64,000 nucleotides of DNA from Sporomusa termitida (GTDB lineage Bacteria > Bacillota > Negativicutes > Sporomusales > Sporomusaceae). Below are positions 23,835-38,144 of the stretch, in pieces; positions within the stretch are counted from its first letter, which is position 1; every line of letters starts with the position of its first letter. The stretch covers positions 2,852,001 to 2,916,000 of the forward strand of contig NZ_CP036259.1 of NCBI RefSeq assembly GCF_007641255.1. Reading direction: 5' to 3'. A program made the position numbers and the translations under genes. The notes beneath the pieces were generated by a model, which did no database searches, had not been told where the DNA came from, and saw only the letters and a list, made by a program, of their open reading frames with translations.

Positions 23835-25210
23835 TTTCTTTTCAGCCAAATGCAACACTCCACGTGAAAAGTCATCGGGAACAAGTCAACAGGCTGAATC
23901 TCCCTGGTCTCATACCCCAATCCGTCCAAAACTGCCAGATCACGGGCCAACGAAGCCGGATTGCAGGATACATAGACAATGCGGCTGGGCTCCATGCGCG
24001 CAAAAGTCTCCAGCACCTGCTGCTCACAGCCGGCGCGAGGCGGGTCGACAACAATGACGTCAGGCCGCACGCCTTCTGTAAACAGGCGCGGCATCACGTC
24101 AACCGTATCGCCAACAATAAACTCCACATTATTCACCTGATTGTTCACGGCATTCCGGCGGGCATCCAGGATGGCCGGTTCGACGATTTCAATTCCATAT
24201 ACCCGGGCGGCCTGACGGGCGAGAAACAGGGTAATGGTGCCGGTGCCGCAGTAGGCGTCAATCACGGTTTCCGTACCGGTCAAGCCGGCGTATCTGACGG
24301 CCTGCTCATACAGCACTTCCGCCTGGGCGGTGTTAACCTGAAAAAATGACCTGGCGGAAATAGCAAAGCGAAACTCGCCCAGCTTATCGGTAATCGTAGC
24401 CCGGCCCCAGAGGGTAGCCGTTTTCTGGCCCATGATGACATTGGTGCGCTGGCAATTGACATTCTGGACAATGCTGCCAAGGCCTGTCAGCCTGCTGCGC
24501 AGCCGTTCAACAATCTCTTTGCTGTGCGGCAGGCGGTCTGTGGCCGTTACCAGTACAACCATAACCTCACCGGTAGCTGTGCCTACCCGTCCCAGCACAT
24601 GGCGGATAATGCCCCGGCCGGTATGCTCATCATAGGGTTCAATGCCAAGTTCGCCAATAACTTCCCGCACTACCCCAGCAATATCGTTATTGGCCTGATG
24701 CTGGATCAGGCAATTATCTGTATCAATAATATTGTGGCTGCCCTGGGCATAACAGCCTACCACCAGCCTACCGTTCTGCTGTCCCACCGGCAACTGCATT
24801 TTATTGCGGTAATGCCAGGGCGTGTCCGCCCCCAGGGTCGGATGAACGATCACTCCGGTCAGCTTGCCAATCCGGGTTACCGCATCCACCACCTGCTGCC
24901 GTTTGCGCTGTAATTGCTCTTCATAGCTGACATGCTGCAGCTGGCAGCCGCCGCATTGGTTGTAGATGGTACAGGCGGGAGGAACCCGGTGCGGTGACGG
25001 GGTATGAACAGTTACCAGACGGCCGGTCGCATAGGTCTTTTTGACAGTCGCAATCACGGCGGTCACACTTTCCCCCGGCAGGGCGTGCGGCACAAAGACG
25101 GTGAAGCCCTGGTAACGGCCAACCCCCTCCCCGCTATGGCCAAGCCCGGTAATCTCAATTGTATAACTTTGTCCTTTTGCCAGAGGGATCGCTGAAATTT
25201 TATCTGCCAC
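23822..25210 (-). CDS. rlmD: 23S rRNA uracil-C5 methyltransferase
   Basis: 462 residues. An N-terminal TRAM domain (LAKGQSYTIEITGLGHSGEGVGR) is followed by the Fe-S Cys cluster CTIYNQCGGCQLQH, the SAM site VIDAYCGTGTITLFLA, VVDPPRAGCEQQVLE, and the catalytic Cys motif YVSCNPASLARDL. This is the RumA/RlmD family that methylates uracil 1939 (or a related uridine) of 23S rRNA. Firmicutes often carry more than one paralog, so the exact position is uncertain. The gene lies downstream of the Lon-like gene on the same strand. Confidence 0.9.
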   Translation of the reverse strand: MADKISAIPLAKGQSYTIEITGLGHSGEGVGRYQGFTVFVPHALPGESVTAVIATVKKTYATGRLVTVHTPSPHRVPPACTIYNQCGGCQLQHVSYEEQLQRKRQQVVDAVTRIGKLTGVIVHPTLGADTPWHYRNKMQLPVGQQNGRLVVGCYAQGSHNIIDTDNCLIQHQANNDIAGVVREVIGELGIEPYDEHTGRGIIRHVLGRVGTATGEVMVVLVTATDRLPHSKEIVERLRSRLTGLGSIVQNVNCQRTNVIMGQKTATLWGRATITDKLGEFRFAISARSFFQVNTAQAEVLYEQAVRYAGLTGTETVIDAYCGTGTITLFLARQAARVYGIEIVEPAILDARRNAVNNQVNNVEFIVGDTVDVMPRLFTEGVRPDVIVVDPPRAGCEQQVLETFARMEPSRIVYVSCNPASLARDLAVLDGLGYETREIQPVDLFPMTFHVECCIWLKRKHSP

Positions 25211-25230
25211 AATGTCACCTTTTCTTCCTA

Positions 25231-25261
25231 TTTAAATAGAGGGCGGAGATTTCCGCCCTCT
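25231..25261 (-). terminator. Intrinsic terminator after the Lon-like gene
   Basis: A 10-bp stem AGAGGGCGGA/TCCGCCCTCT at 25238-25247 and 25252-25261, 75 bases beyond the Lon-like stop. On the minus strand it is followed by ATTTAAAT. It separates the Lon-like gene from rlmD. Confidence 0.6.
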
Positions 25262-25335
25262 GTGCTCAATCTTTTTTAGCCTGTAAAATGACTAATTTCC
25301 GGCTGGATAAAAGGCAGCAGCGGCTTTCACGCTCA

Positions 25336-27765
25336 CTAGCGCTCGGCGGCAGCCGTGTGTTCTTTATCCTCTGCAGCCTTCCCCAGCTTGATCAGGGTTT
25401 CGGTGTATTCTTTCAGTTTCCGGCTGACACGGGCGTTGATTGTGCCGGCCGGATAGGTGCCGTCCGGGCCGGCCTCACCGGCGGGGATGCCGGTCAGGAT
25501 CTCAATGCCCTGATCAATCGTTGCGACCGGATAGATATGGAACCGCCCCTGCCGTACAGCCTCGACGACCTCGTCATTTAAGGCCAGGTTGCTGGCATTC
25601 TGATGGGGAATCATCACCCCCTGCTGGCCTGTCAGACCTTTTAGCTTGCAAACCGCGAAAAAGCCTTCAATCTTTTCCGTCGCGCCGCCGATGGGCTGAA
25701 TCTCACCTTTTTGATTGACTGAACCGGTTACAGCAATATACTGCTTAATCGGTGCGTCAGCCACACTGGACAGGATGGCATACAGTTCCGTGCTTGAGGC
25801 ACTGTCACCGTCGACACCGTCATATAATTGCTCGAAGGTCAGGCTGGCAGTCAGGGTCAGCGGATATTGCTGGGCATACTTTTGTCCAAGATAGCCGCTG
25901 AGGATCAGCACGCCTTTGGTATGGCTTGTCCCGCTGGTTTTGGTCTCCCGCTCAATATTGATGATCCCGCTTTTGCCCAGATAGGTATTGGCGGTTATGC
26001 GGGAGGGTTTGCCAAACATATACTCACCGACCGACAGTACGGCCAACCCGTTGACCTGCCCTGTTTTTTCGCCGTCGGTGTCAATTAACAGCTGCCCTTC
26101 GGCGAACATCTCCTGCAGACGTTCTTCATATTTATTAGCCCGGTACCGTTTCTCTTCAATCGCTTTTCTTATATGGCCGGCAGTGACGATCCCACTGTTA
26201 TCCAGTGTGGCCCAGACATCGGCTTCACACAGGATCTCAACAATATCATTAAACCTGGTTGTCAGCTTATTTTGTGATCCGGTCAGGCGGGAACTGTATT
26301 CCACAATCCGGGCAACGGCGGAGCGGTCGAAATGCTTAAGTTTCTCCCGGCAGACAGTTGAACTGATAAAACCGGCCAGTTTCTGAATATTGACAGGATT
26401 GTTCTCCATGATCACGTCAAAGTCGGCATGGGCCTTGAACAATTTGCGAAAATCCTCGTCATAGTTGTACAGCAGCTGATAAATATAGGGGTTGCCAATC
26501 AATACGACCTTGACGTTAATCGGGATGGGCTCCGGTTTCAGCGAGGCCATGGCCAGCACACCATATTGCTCGCCCAGGTTCTCAATTTGCAGCTTCTTGG
26601 TCTTAAGCACCCGTTTTAAGGCATCCCAGGCGCCAACATTTGTCAATACATCCCGGGCATTCAGGATTAAGTAACCGCCATTGGCTTTATGCAAAGCCCC
26701 GGGCTTAATCATTGTGTAGTCGGTGCTGACAACACCCATCCGGGTTTCGTATTCCGCCCGCCCCACCAGGTTATAGTAGGTGGGATTGATCTCAACGACA
26801 ACCGGCGCCCCCTGCGGCTCCCGGTGTTCTACCAGCAGATTGACATTGTATTTATCCTTCGCATCCTGGGCCGGCCGCTTAAAAATAGCCAGAGGGTTAT
26901 TATCCTCTTCCGGCTGGGGCTTAAATTCATTGATGTTTTTAGAAACATCCTGCCTGATTGCTTCCAGATAATCAACAACCGTTTTGTGGCCGTCATACTT
27001 TTCCTTAAGCTCGTCAATCAGATGGCCGGCAACAAACAGGCCGACTTTGCTGTCCAGCTGTTTCAGGTCTTCCCGGGTCCCCCGCTCCAGCAGTTGAATC
27101 CGGCGTACGACCTCCATGCCTTTTTCGTGGACAGCAAACAAATTCTTCTCAATGGCTTCCCGCTGTTCCTTCTCCAATTTCTGAAAATCCTCCGGTGCCA
27201 GCGCCTTGCCGTCCACCATCGGCAGGCCGACAAAGCCGGTTGAACTCCATTGCGGGGAAATGCCCTGCGATTCGGCATACTGGGTAAACTCTTCCACCAT
27301 CACCGAGCGCTGTTCCTGATACTGCTTTAACAAACCGGCTTTAGCCTGCTCATAGTCTTCGCTGCTAAATACTTTCGGAATATCGGTTTTCAGATTCTCA
27401 ATAAGCTCCTGCATATCTTGCTTGAAAACCTGGCCGATGCCGGCCGGCAGTGCCAGGGCAATCGGCTGGCCGGGGCTTTCCAGATTATTCACATAACACC
27501 AGTCGTAGGGAAGCTCCTGTTGGCTGGCCACTTTCTTAACTGCCGATTCGGCATACGTAATCTTACCGGTGCCGACTAACCCGGAGATAAAAATATTATA
27601 GCCGGGGTTTTTGGTAAACAAACCAAACTCAACGGCTTTTACCGCCCGTTCCTGTCCAATCATGACCTCCAGCGGTGATACGGTCTCGGTTGTCGTAAAG
27701 TCAAACACGCTGTCATCACAGTTAAAGCGGAGTTTTTCGACCGGCAATTCCTGACTTATAGCCAT
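25336..27765 (-). CDS. Lon-like ATP-dependent protease (LonB/LonC-related)
   Basis: 809 residues from ATG 27765, behind AGGGAGG. The N-terminal AAA+ part has GQERAVKAVEFGL, a Walker A segment NIFISGLVGTGKITYAE, and a long helical insertion. The C-terminal S16 protease domain has ITANTYLGKSGIINIERE, the nucleophile in VDGDSASSTELYA, and the catalytic Lys in GGATEKIEGFF. The family is the Lon-related protease seen in Firmicutes, distinct from LonA. One oddity is Ile instead of Ser or Thr after the Walker A Lys. Cytoplasmic protein quality control is the probable role. Confidence 0.88.
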   Translation of the reverse strand: MAISQELPVEKLRFNCDDSVFDFTTTETVSPLEVMIGQERAVKAVEFGLFTKNPGYNIFISGLVGTGKITYAESAVKKVASQQELPYDWCYVNNLESPGQPIALALPAGIGQVFKQDMQELIENLKTDIPKVFSSEDYEQAKAGLLKQYQEQRSVMVEEFTQYAESQGISPQWSSTGFVGLPMVDGKALAPEDFQKLEKEQREAIEKNLFAVHEKGMEVVRRIQLLERGTREDLKQLDSKVGLFVAGHLIDELKEKYDGHKTVVDYLEAIRQDVSKNINEFKPQPEEDNNPLAIFKRPAQDAKDKYNVNLLVEHREPQGAPVVVEINPTYYNLVGRAEYETRMGVVSTDYTMIKPGALHKANGGYLILNARDVLTNVGAWDALKRVLKTKKLQIENLGEQYGVLAMASLKPEPIPINVKVVLIGNPYIYQLLYNYDEDFRKLFKAHADFDVIMENNPVNIQKLAGFISSTVCREKLKHFDRSAVARIVEYSSRLTGSQNKLTTRFNDIVEILCEADVWATLDNSGIVTAGHIRKAIEEKRYRANKYEERLQEMFAEGQLLIDTDGEKTGQVNGLAVLSVGEYMFGKPSRITANTYLGKSGIINIERETKTSGTSHTKGVLILSGYLGQKYAQQYPLTLTASLTFEQLYDGVDGDSASSTELYAILSSVADAPIKQYIAVTGSVNQKGEIQPIGGATEKIEGFFAVCKLKGLTGQQGVMIPHQNASNLALNDEVVEAVRQGRFHIYPVATIDQGIEILTGIPAGEAGPDGTYPAGTINARVSRKLKEYTETLIKLGKAAEDKEHTAAAER

Positions 27766-27970
27766 GAAAATAAGTCCTCCCTTTGTTTTCATTAACCCAG
27801 GCATTGGCACCGCAGACCCGCTTAGTGATACTTACTGCTGAACGCGGCCCTACAGATTGTTCGGACTTCCATTGGCAGGCGAAGCAACATACATTGGCAG
27901 CACTGCGAAAAAATTGTTGTATGCAAAATTTACCACATAATATCTTCTAGCGGCTGCCGGCAAAATCCTG

Positions 27971-28645
27971 CTACAGGAGCGACATACCCATATACATCAT
28001 GACTATTTTACTGGTATTGATGAACGAATGGGCCGTAATGGCAGTGAGCAGCGACCCTGTCCAAAAATACAGCAGGGCGAACCCAATACCAACGATAATC
28101 ATCTCCACAAGCCAATACGCATTAAAATGAAACAGGGCAAAAATTGCGGCACTGAGCAGAGCGCCGCCCCACAGGCCCCATCTATCTTTCAGCGGCAGAA
28201 AGGTAAACAGGCGGTAAAGAACCTCTTCCGTAACCGGTGCCGCAATACCGGCCAGAAACAAAGGCATGATAAGCTGCTGCCAGGACATGGCGGCCTGCAC
28301 CTCGGCGACAATCGGATGCTGAGCCGGCGCCACCAGCAGCGTGGTGGTGTACACACGTTCACTGTACAGACTGATCAATAATAAAACCAGTCCGCCAGCC
28401 AGACCTTGCCCAACATTGCGCCCCCAGTTGCGGAACGAAAGCCCCAGCTTAGCCGGGTCGCCCCTGGTATCGCGGACCTTCCACAACACTAACGCCACTA
28501 TAATCAGGCGGTCGGTCAGTTCGATTACCCAGGGACTTGCCGTAAAAAAAAGCGGATATACCAGCCGCACGATAAGTATGCCGGTTGCCAGGCGCAGAAC
28601 ATGAACAGCGAATACGGCCCGTAAATCCCAGGTAGCTTTCAGCAT
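27971..28645 (-). CDS. CPBP-family intramembrane protease
   Basis: 224 residues from the ATG behind GAGGT; a longer start at 28687 is possible. Five to seven hydrophobic segments. The Abi/CPBP signature is present: EExxxR in APVTEEVLYRLF (Glu140, Glu141, Arg145), then FALFHFNAYW (His173), and AITAHSFIN near the C-terminus. Members cleave membrane-embedded substrates (Rce1-like fold), and in bacteria act in peptide maturation or immunity. No bacteriocin gene is nearby, so the substrate is unknown. Confidence 0.88.
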   Translation of the reverse strand: MLKATWDLRAVFAVHVLRLATGILIVRLVYPLFFTASPWVIELTDRLIIVALVLWKVRDTRGDPAKLGLSFRNWGRNVGQGLAGGLVLLLISLYSERVYTTTLLVAPAQHPIVAEVQAAMSWQQLIMPLFLAGIAAPVTEEVLYRLFTFLPLKDRWGLWGGALLSAAIFALFHFNAYWLVEMIIVGIGFALLYFWTGSLLTAITAHSFINTSKIVMMYMGMSLL

Positions 28646-28714
28646 GATAATAACCTCATTTTTTTTCGGCGTTATCAATACTACCATTATGCGCGGTCAG
28701 ACAGGCTTTCATGC

Positions 28715-28740
28715 AAAAAACAAGACGCGGTAAACCGCGC
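28715..28740 (-). terminator. Intrinsic terminator after gatB
   Basis: GCGCGGT/ACCGCGT stem with short loop, followed on the minus strand by CTTGTTTTTTG. It ends the pcrA-ligA-gatC-gatA-gatB block. Confidence 0.75.
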
Positions 28741-28764
28741 CCTGCCTGGCAATTTATGCTTAAA

Positions 28765-30207
28765 TTACATGTTAGCCAGCCGATCTTTTAACAGTTTGTT
28801 GACAAGCTCAGGATTGGCGCGGCCCTTACTTTGCTTCATAACCTGGCCAACCAAAAAGCCAATCGCTTTTTCTTTGCCGGCTTTAAAATCAGCTACCGAC
28901 TGCGGATTGGCGGCAATAACACCGTTAACAATGGCCACAATCGCACCTTCGTCACTGATTTGCACAAGCCCCTGCTCTTTGACAATGACCGCCGCGTCCT
29001 TGCCACTGTCCCACATGCCTTCAAACACCGTTTTGGCAATCTTGCCGGAAATAGTGCCTTTGGTAATCAAGGCAATCAAACCGGCTAACTGGGCAGGCGC
29101 AACCGGACAAGCGGCCGCCGTCTTGCCGGCGGCATTAAGATGCCTGGCTACATCGCCCATTAGCCAGTTGGCTGCCGCCTTGGCATCGGCACCGGCCTTA
29201 ACGGCAGCATCATAATAATCAGCCATGACCCGGCTGGCGGTGATGGTCTCGGCATCATACGCCGATAGGCCATACTCACTCATCAGCCTGGCTTGGCGGG
29301 CGTCAGGCAATTCCGGCAGGCCGGCCCGGATATTCTCGACCCAGGCTGGATCGACGACGATCGGCACCAGCTCCGGTTCCGGGAAATAGCGATAATCATG
29401 GGCCTGTTCTTTATTGCGCATTGAGAGGGTTATACCCTTGCTTTCATCCCAGGAACGGGTCTCCTGGACTACGCGGCCGCCTTCTGAGAGCAGCTCGGTC
29501 TGTCGTTCCACCTCATATTCGAGGCCCCGCTGCACAGACCGGAACGAGTTCAGGTTCTTGAGCTCGGCCTTGGTGCCAAAAGGCTCGGCACCGGCCGGCC
29601 GCAGCGAGATGTTGGCATCACAGCGCAGGCTGCCTTCCTCCATCTTGCAGTCCGAGACATCAATATACTGCAGGATGGCCTTCATTTTCTCCAGATAGGC
29701 CTTGGCTTCCTCCGGGGAGCGCAGGTCCGGTTCGGAGACAATCTCGATCAGCGGCACGCCGGTACGGTTATAGTCAACCAGGGCATATTCGCTGTTGCTG
29801 ATCGTGCCTGAATGGACCAGCTTGCCGGCATCTTCCTCCATATGGACCCGGGTAATGCCGATGCGTTTGGTCTCGCCATTGACCTCGATGTCCAGATAGC
29901 CGTTGACGGCAATCGGCAGATCATACTGTGAGGTCTGATAATTCTTGGGCAGATCCGGGTAATAGTAGTTTTTGCGGTCAAATTTACTAAACGGCAGGAT
30001 CTGGCAATTAAGCGCCAAACCGGCCCGGACGGCAAACTCCACCACCTTTTCGTTAATTACCGGCAGTACCCCCGGCAGACCCAGGCAAACAGGGCACACA
30101 TTGGTATTCTGGTCGGCCCCGAAGCGGGTGCTGCACCCGCAAAATATTTTCGATTGGGTTTTTAGCTCGGAATGGACTTCCAGTCCAATGACTGTTTCAT
30201 ATTTCAT
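28765..30207 (-). CDS. gatB: Aspartyl/glutamyl-tRNA amidotransferase subunit B
   Basis: 480 residues from ATG 30207, with GAGG upstream. Diagnostic segments: [39 protein letters not shown] (zinc Cys residues), [42 protein letters not shown], and a C-terminal YqeY-like domain ([15 protein letters not shown]). GatB binds the misacylated tRNA and phosphorylates it, and works with GatA and GatC. It is the last gene of the gatCAB block, 4 bases after gatA. Length is normal. Confidence 0.98.
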   Translation of the reverse strand: MKYETVIGLEVHSELKTQSKIFCGCSTRFGADQNTNVCPVCLGLPGVLPVINEKVVEFAVRAGLALNCQILPFSKFDRKNYYYPDLPKNYQTSQYDLPIAVNGYLDIEVNGETKRIGITRVHMEEDAGKLVHSGTISNSEYALVDYNRTGVPLIEIVSEPDLRSPEEAKAYLEKMKAILQYIDVSDCKMEEGSLRCDANISLRPAGAEPFGTKAELKNLNSFRSVQRGLEYEVERQTELLSEGGRVVQETRSWDESKGITLSMRNKEQAHDYRYFPEPELVPIVVDPAWVENIRAGLPELPDARQARLMSEYGLSAYDAETITASRVMADYYDAAVKAGADAKAAANWLMGDVARHLNAAGKTAAACPVAPAQLAGLIALITKGTISGKIAKTVFEGMWDSGKDAAVIVKEQGLVQISDEGAIVAIVNGVIAANPQSVADFKAGKEKAIGFLVGQVMKQSKGRANPELVNKLLKDRLANM

Positions 30208-30211
30208 GGCG

Positions 30212-31672
30212 TTAAACCTCCCCCAGCGGCGCAAAACGCGTATGGTAATCATTAGCCTGTTCCAAGGTGTAAGCCGCCTGGATAATTGCAGCTTCAGCCA
30301 GCGGTTTGCCGATAATCTGCAGGCCGACAGGCAGGCCGTGAACAAAACCGCACGGGATGGATATCCCGGGCAGACCGGCCAGGTTAACCGGGATGGTGAA
30401 GATATCCTGCAGGTACATTGCCAGGGGGTCGCTGAGTTCGCCAATTTTAAAGGCCGTAGTCGGCGCCGTCGGCGTAACCAGTACATCAACCTCGGCAAAG
30501 GCCTGGTCAAAGTCCTGTTTGACCAGGGTCCGGACCTGCAGGGCCTTCAAATAATAGGCATCATAATAACCGGAGCTGAGGGCATAGGTGCCCAGCATAA
30601 TGCGGCGCTTTACCTCCGGCCCAAAGCCTTCACTGCGGGTTTTCTTATACATGTCGATAATATCAGTGCCTGGCGCCCGGTGGCCAAAGCCCACGCCGTC
30701 ATACCGGGCCAGATTGGAGCTGGCCTCAGCCGGGGCCAGCAGGTAATAGGCCGGCAGGGCATACTCGGTGTGCGGCAGGGACACTTCTTTAACCTCAGCG
30801 CCCATGGCGATCAGCTGATCAACCGCTTTTTTGATAGTGGTTGCAACCTCCGGCTGAATACCGGTGCCGAAATACTCTTTAGGCAGGCCGACCCGGAGAC
30901 CTTTAACATTATTCACAAGCGCCCGGGTATAATCGGGGGCGTCGATATTAATGGCAGTCGAGTCCTTGGCATCATAACCGGCAATGGCATTAAGCACCAG
31001 GGCGCAGTCGGTAACATCCCGGGTAATCGGGCCGATTTGATCCAGCGACGAGGCATAAGCCACCAAACCGTAGCGGGAAACCCGGCCATAGGTTGGCTTC
31101 AGGCCGACATTGCCGCAATAGGCGGCAGGCTGGCGAATGGAACCGCCCGTATCCGAGCCCAGAGCCCACACCGCTTCGCCGGCGGCCACCGCCGCGGCCG
31201 AGCCGCCGCTGGAGCCACCGGGAACCCGGTCGGTATCCCAGGGGTTGCGGGAAACAAAAAAGCCCGAGTTTTCCGTGGAGCCACCCATGGCAAACTCATC
31301 GCAGTTGGCCTTGCCGGTGACAACAGCCCCCTGGGCGGCCAGCTTGTCTACGACCGTGGCATCATAAGGAGGAACGAAATTGGCCAGAATTTTGGAAGCA
31401 CAGGTCGTTCTGGTCCCGCGGGTGCAGATATTGTCTTTAATGGCACCGGGGATGCCGGCCAGCGGCGCGATCGCCTCGCCCCGCCCGATTTTGGCGTCGA
31501 CGGCAGCAGCCTGAGCCAGCGCCTGCTCTCTGGTCTCGGTTATGTAAGAACGTATGGTAGGCTCAACCTCATCGGTTCTGGCCAAGCTGCTCTGCGCCAG
31601 CTCCACGGCCGATATTTCTTTTTTTACCAGCATAGAATGCAGGGCATGTGCTGTCTGTTTAAACAATTTCAC
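30212..31672 (-). CDS. gatA: Aspartyl/glutamyl-tRNA amidotransferase subunit A
   Basis: 486 residues from GTG 31672, 8 bases after GGAGG. It is the amidase subunit that supplies ammonia from glutamine. The amidase signature is complete: Lys79 in GAIKDNI, cis-Ser154 in [10 protein letters not shown], and nucleophile Ser178 in [12 protein letters not shown]. The C-terminus has [10 protein letters not shown] and [11 protein letters not shown] ribosome site for gatB lies in its last bases. Organisms with GatCAB use it to make Gln-tRNA or Asn-tRNA by transamidation. Confidence 0.98.
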   Translation of the reverse strand: MKLFKQTAHALHSMLVKKEISAVELAQSSLARTDEVEPTIRSYITETREQALAQAAAVDAKIGRGEAIAPLAGIPGAIKDNICTRGTRTTCASKILANFVPPYDATVVDKLAAQGAVVTGKANCDEFAMGGSTENSGFFVSRNPWDTDRVPGGSSGGSAAAVAAGEAVWALGSDTGGSIRQPAAYCGNVGLKPTYGRVSRYGLVAYASSLDQIGPITRDVTDCALVLNAIAGYDAKDSTAINIDAPDYTRALVNNVKGLRVGLPKEYFGTGIQPEVATTIKKAVDQLIAMGAEVKEVSLPHTEYALPAYYLLAPAEASSNLARYDGVGFGHRAPGTDIIDMYKKTRSEGFGPEVKRRIMLGTYALSSGYYDAYYLKALQVRTLVKQDFDQAFAEVDVLVTPTAPTTAFKIGELSDPLAMYLQDIFTIPVNLAGLPGISIPCGFVHGLPVGLQIIGKPLAEAAIIQAAYTLEQANDYHTRFAPLGEV

Positions 31673-31690
31673 TGTTCTGACCTCCAATCC

Positions 31691-31981
31691 TTACCCTTCC
31701 ATGATCTTCGGCACCTTAAAGTAGCCGTCCTCGGCCTCCGGTGCATTGGCCAAGGCCAGTGCCTGCGGCAATGAAGGCTTGACCGCATCCGGACGCATGA
31801 CATTTTGCAGCGGCAGCACATGGGCTGTCGGCTCAACGCCATCGGTATCAAGCTTATTTAAGATATCTGCATATTCTAAGATAGCGTTAAGCTGTACGGC
31901 ATAGGCGTCCAGTTCCTCAGGTGCCATCTCCAGCCGGGATAAGAGGGCTACATTTTCAACAGCTTGGCGGTCAATTTTCAT
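31691..31981 (-). CDS. gatC: Aspartyl/glutamyl-tRNA amidotransferase subunit C
   Basis: 96 residues from ATG 31981 behind AAGGGG. It shows the family core VENVALLSRLEMAPEELDAY, the ILNKLDTDGVEPTAH segment, and VMRPDAVKPS, ending YFKVPKIMEG. GatC is a small helper that stabilises GatA and contacts GatB. It starts the gatCAB block, 18 bases before gatA and 55 bases after ligA. An upstream in-frame extension to 32146 has no ribosome site and overlaps ligA. Confidence 0.97.
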   Translation of the reverse strand: MKIDRQAVENVALLSRLEMAPEELDAYAVQLNAILEYADILNKLDTDGVEPTAHVLPLQNVMRPDAVKPSLPQALALANAPEAEDGYFKVPKIMEG

Positions 31982-32036
31982 AAAATCCCCTTCCTCAAGG
32001 CAAAACGTGCCAATATTTTCAATAACAGATATTATA

Positions 32037-36312
<4,276 letters not shown>

Positions 36313-36389
36313 AGCTTCCTCCCTCAATCAGAGTAGGGTAAACATATTTATTTTCTCCATCGCTTCCCTTTTTCCTGTCGCCGGGAAAG

Positions 36390-36414
36390 AAAAAAGAGCC
36401 TGTTGCCCAGACTC
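36390..36414 (-). terminator. Intrinsic terminator after the DUF3343 gene
   Basis: GAGTCTG/CAGGCTC stem (one G-U pair) followed by TTTTTT on the minus strand, 28 bases after the DUF3343 stop. It ends the selenium-type operon before pcrA. Confidence 0.7.
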
Positions 36415-36441
36415 TCACGAATACTGCATTTACTCTCAATT

Positions 36442-36678
36442 TCAATAGGCCTGAATCAGCTTAACACCCTTTTGCAGCATGGCAATCCCTTTAGCCCCCA
36501 ATACCTCAACGGCCCTGTCAACCTCGTGCTCGGCAACCTGAGCGGCCAGGCCTTCACAGGATGCGCTCAGTTCCCGCGGCACCGGGATTAATTCGGCCAG
36601 GATACCGTTCTCTCTTAAGATTTTTTTAGCCCGGAAGGCGTGATAGACGGACGGAAATGTAATGACACAACTGAGCAT
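36442..36678 (-). CDS. DUF3343 domain protein (selenium-associated)
   Basis: 78 residues, matching DUF3343: CVITFPSVYHAFRAKKILRENG, IPVPRELSASCEGLA and VEVLGAKGI. Members co-occur with YedE and YedF in selenium-utilising bacteria and may carry a Se or S atom on the conserved Cys in the LSASCEG segment. Here it is the third gene of a YedE, TusA-like, DUF3343 set on one strand. The chemistry is not established. Confidence 0.85.
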   Translation of the reverse strand: MLSCVITFPSVYHAFRAKKILRENGILAELIPVPRELSASCEGLAAQVAEHEVDRAVEVLGAKGIAMLQKGVKLIQAY

Positions 36679-36758
36679 ATATCTACCCTTTCTAAAACCG
36701 GCAACATCATTGACCGCTATTTGGCTATGTTAATAGTATATTCACCGCCGGCCCCGGC

Positions 36759-36920
36759 TCATTCAACATGAAGCTTCTGCGACCTGGCATATTTTATTAT
36801 TTTTTCTTTAACTCCAGGCTCAGCCGCCAGGATGCGGACACTGCTGTCAGCCAGCGCGGCTTGGGTCCTGAGCAGCGGCAGGGGGCAGCTTAGACCCCGT
36901 ACGTCAAGAGTATTCGCCAC
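36759..36920 (-). CDS. Short TusA/YedF-like sulfur (selenium) carrier
   Basis: 53 residues, GTG start with AAAGGAG 11 bases upstream, inside the end of yedE. It has the TusA signature LDVRGLSCPLPLLRTQAAL with the conserved Cys12-Pro13. TusA proteins are normally about 75 residues, with a second beta-alpha unit; here the protein ends soon after VKEKIIKYARSQKLHVE, so it is a minimal version. In the selenium operons of Firmicutes this position is held by YedF. It likely passes a reduced S or Se atom. Confidence 0.75.
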   Translation of the reverse strand: MANTLDVRGLSCPLPLLRTQAALADSSVRILAAEPGVKEKIIKYARSQKLHVE

Positions 36921-36926
36921 GGTTTA

Positions 36927-38006
36927 TCAAACTCCTTTACCTGCCGGTACAAGTTTTTCCCTGAACAGGCAGCCAATGCCGGCAACTACGGCAATACCGG
37001 CTATGACGGCAATCTGCCCGTTGATGCCGACACCGGCCGCTGAACCGGCCGCATTAAGATTATGGGCTATACCGGCCCCGGCCAGCATGCCGAGCACGCA
37101 AAACATTGCATCCGTACTGCCCTCGCCGGACAGTATCAGCTGACGAAGCGGACAACCGCCGGCCAGCGTGGCTGCCAGACCGGTCAGGAACAGACCAAGA
37201 AAATTCCAGATATGCATGGTATGAGCCAGCGGCTGGTTCGCAAAGCCTAGCTTAAAGAACCCGAAATACAGGTTGCCGGCGAGGGCGGCGGCGAACATAA
37301 CCCCGTAGATTTTAAGCAGCGATGTATCCCCGGCCAGCATAAAATCGCGAAAACCGCCACTCAGGCACATCCGGGTACGCCAGGCCAGGACACCACCGGC
37401 CAAACCGGCGACCAGGCTCAGTATGACTGGAGCATGCATAGAACCTGGCCCTTGGACACTGAAGTGCAAAAAACCCGCTTCCATACTTACGCCAATCAGC
37501 AGTATAAGGGCCGCTGCTGCCGCCAGATAACCGGTCACCCGGCTCCCGCCGGTATAGGTATAGGCTCGTCCCAGATTAAAACCGCGCTTCAGGAATAGGA
37601 TCCCGGCCCCAATACCGGCAATAAAGCCGGCCAGGGCGGTGATGCCGTTGAGATCGCCGCCGGCCACCCGCAGGATGGCCCGCAGGGGACAGCCTAAAAA
37701 CACCAGCGCCCCCAGCATCATCGCCATTCCCAGCACAAAGCGCACGAGCGGGCTGGAGCCGCCCCTGGCTCTGAACTCGCCGCCAGCGCGGGACAGACCA
37801 AAAGCGCCAAGGACGAACCCCAGAATCTCAGGCCGGGCATACTGCAGGGTGGCTGTGTTATGAAGCCCCACTGCACCGGCAATATCCCGCAACTGACAGG
37901 CGGCACAAAAACCATAATTGCCGGGATTACCAAACTTGACCAGCAACACCGCCCCGAGACCAAAAACTACGCCTGTGACAATAATCAACCAGTTCAATTC
38001 CCTCAC
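36927..38006 (-). CDS. yedE: YedE-family selenium/sulfur transporter
   Basis: 359 residues with about ten hydrophobic segments. Two YeeE/YedE repeats are visible, each with the conserved Cys-Pro-Leu-Arg motif: LGCPLRAILRVAGGDLNG in the first half and LAGGCPLRQLILSGEGSTDA in the second. Additional Cys are in YGFCAACQLRDIAG and RTRMCLSGGFRD. The fold is the YedE/YeeE group, which moves thiosulfate or is associated with selenium. The partners TusA-like and DUF3343 and a divergent LysR gene point to selenium metabolism, but sulfur species remain possible. Confidence 0.88.
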   Translation of the reverse strand: MRELNWLIIVTGVVFGLGAVLLVKFGNPGNYGFCAACQLRDIAGAVGLHNTATLQYARPEILGFVLGAFGLSRAGGEFRARGGSSPLVRFVLGMAMMLGALVFLGCPLRAILRVAGGDLNGITALAGFIAGIGAGILFLKRGFNLGRAYTYTGGSRVTGYLAAAAALILLIGVSMEAGFLHFSVQGPGSMHAPVILSLVAGLAGGVLAWRTRMCLSGGFRDFMLAGDTSLLKIYGVMFAAALAGNLYFGFFKLGFANQPLAHTMHIWNFLGLFLTGLAATLAGGCPLRQLILSGEGSTDAMFCVLGMLAGAGIAHNLNAAGSAAGVGINGQIAVIAGIAVVAGIGCLFREKLVPAGKGV

Positions 38007-38144
38007 CCCATATACAGAAAATTTTTAATACCACCATAAATATTATATATAAACAAATATATTCCTCCCCGGCCAGGCTTTAACAGGATAATTTATCCCT
38101 GCTTACGAATTATTAACACCATACTAAATTGTTGAGGTGAGCGC

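Noticed and set aside
23661-23858. 65-codon minus-strand frame after rlmD
   Set aside because: It is built on a long inverted repeat at the rlmD end and has no start signal.
29972-31774. 600-codon plus-strand open frame opposite gatA and gatB
   Set aside because: It lies fully antisense to two clear housekeeping genes, has no ribosome site or recognisable protein features, and reflects the high third-position GC of the real genes.
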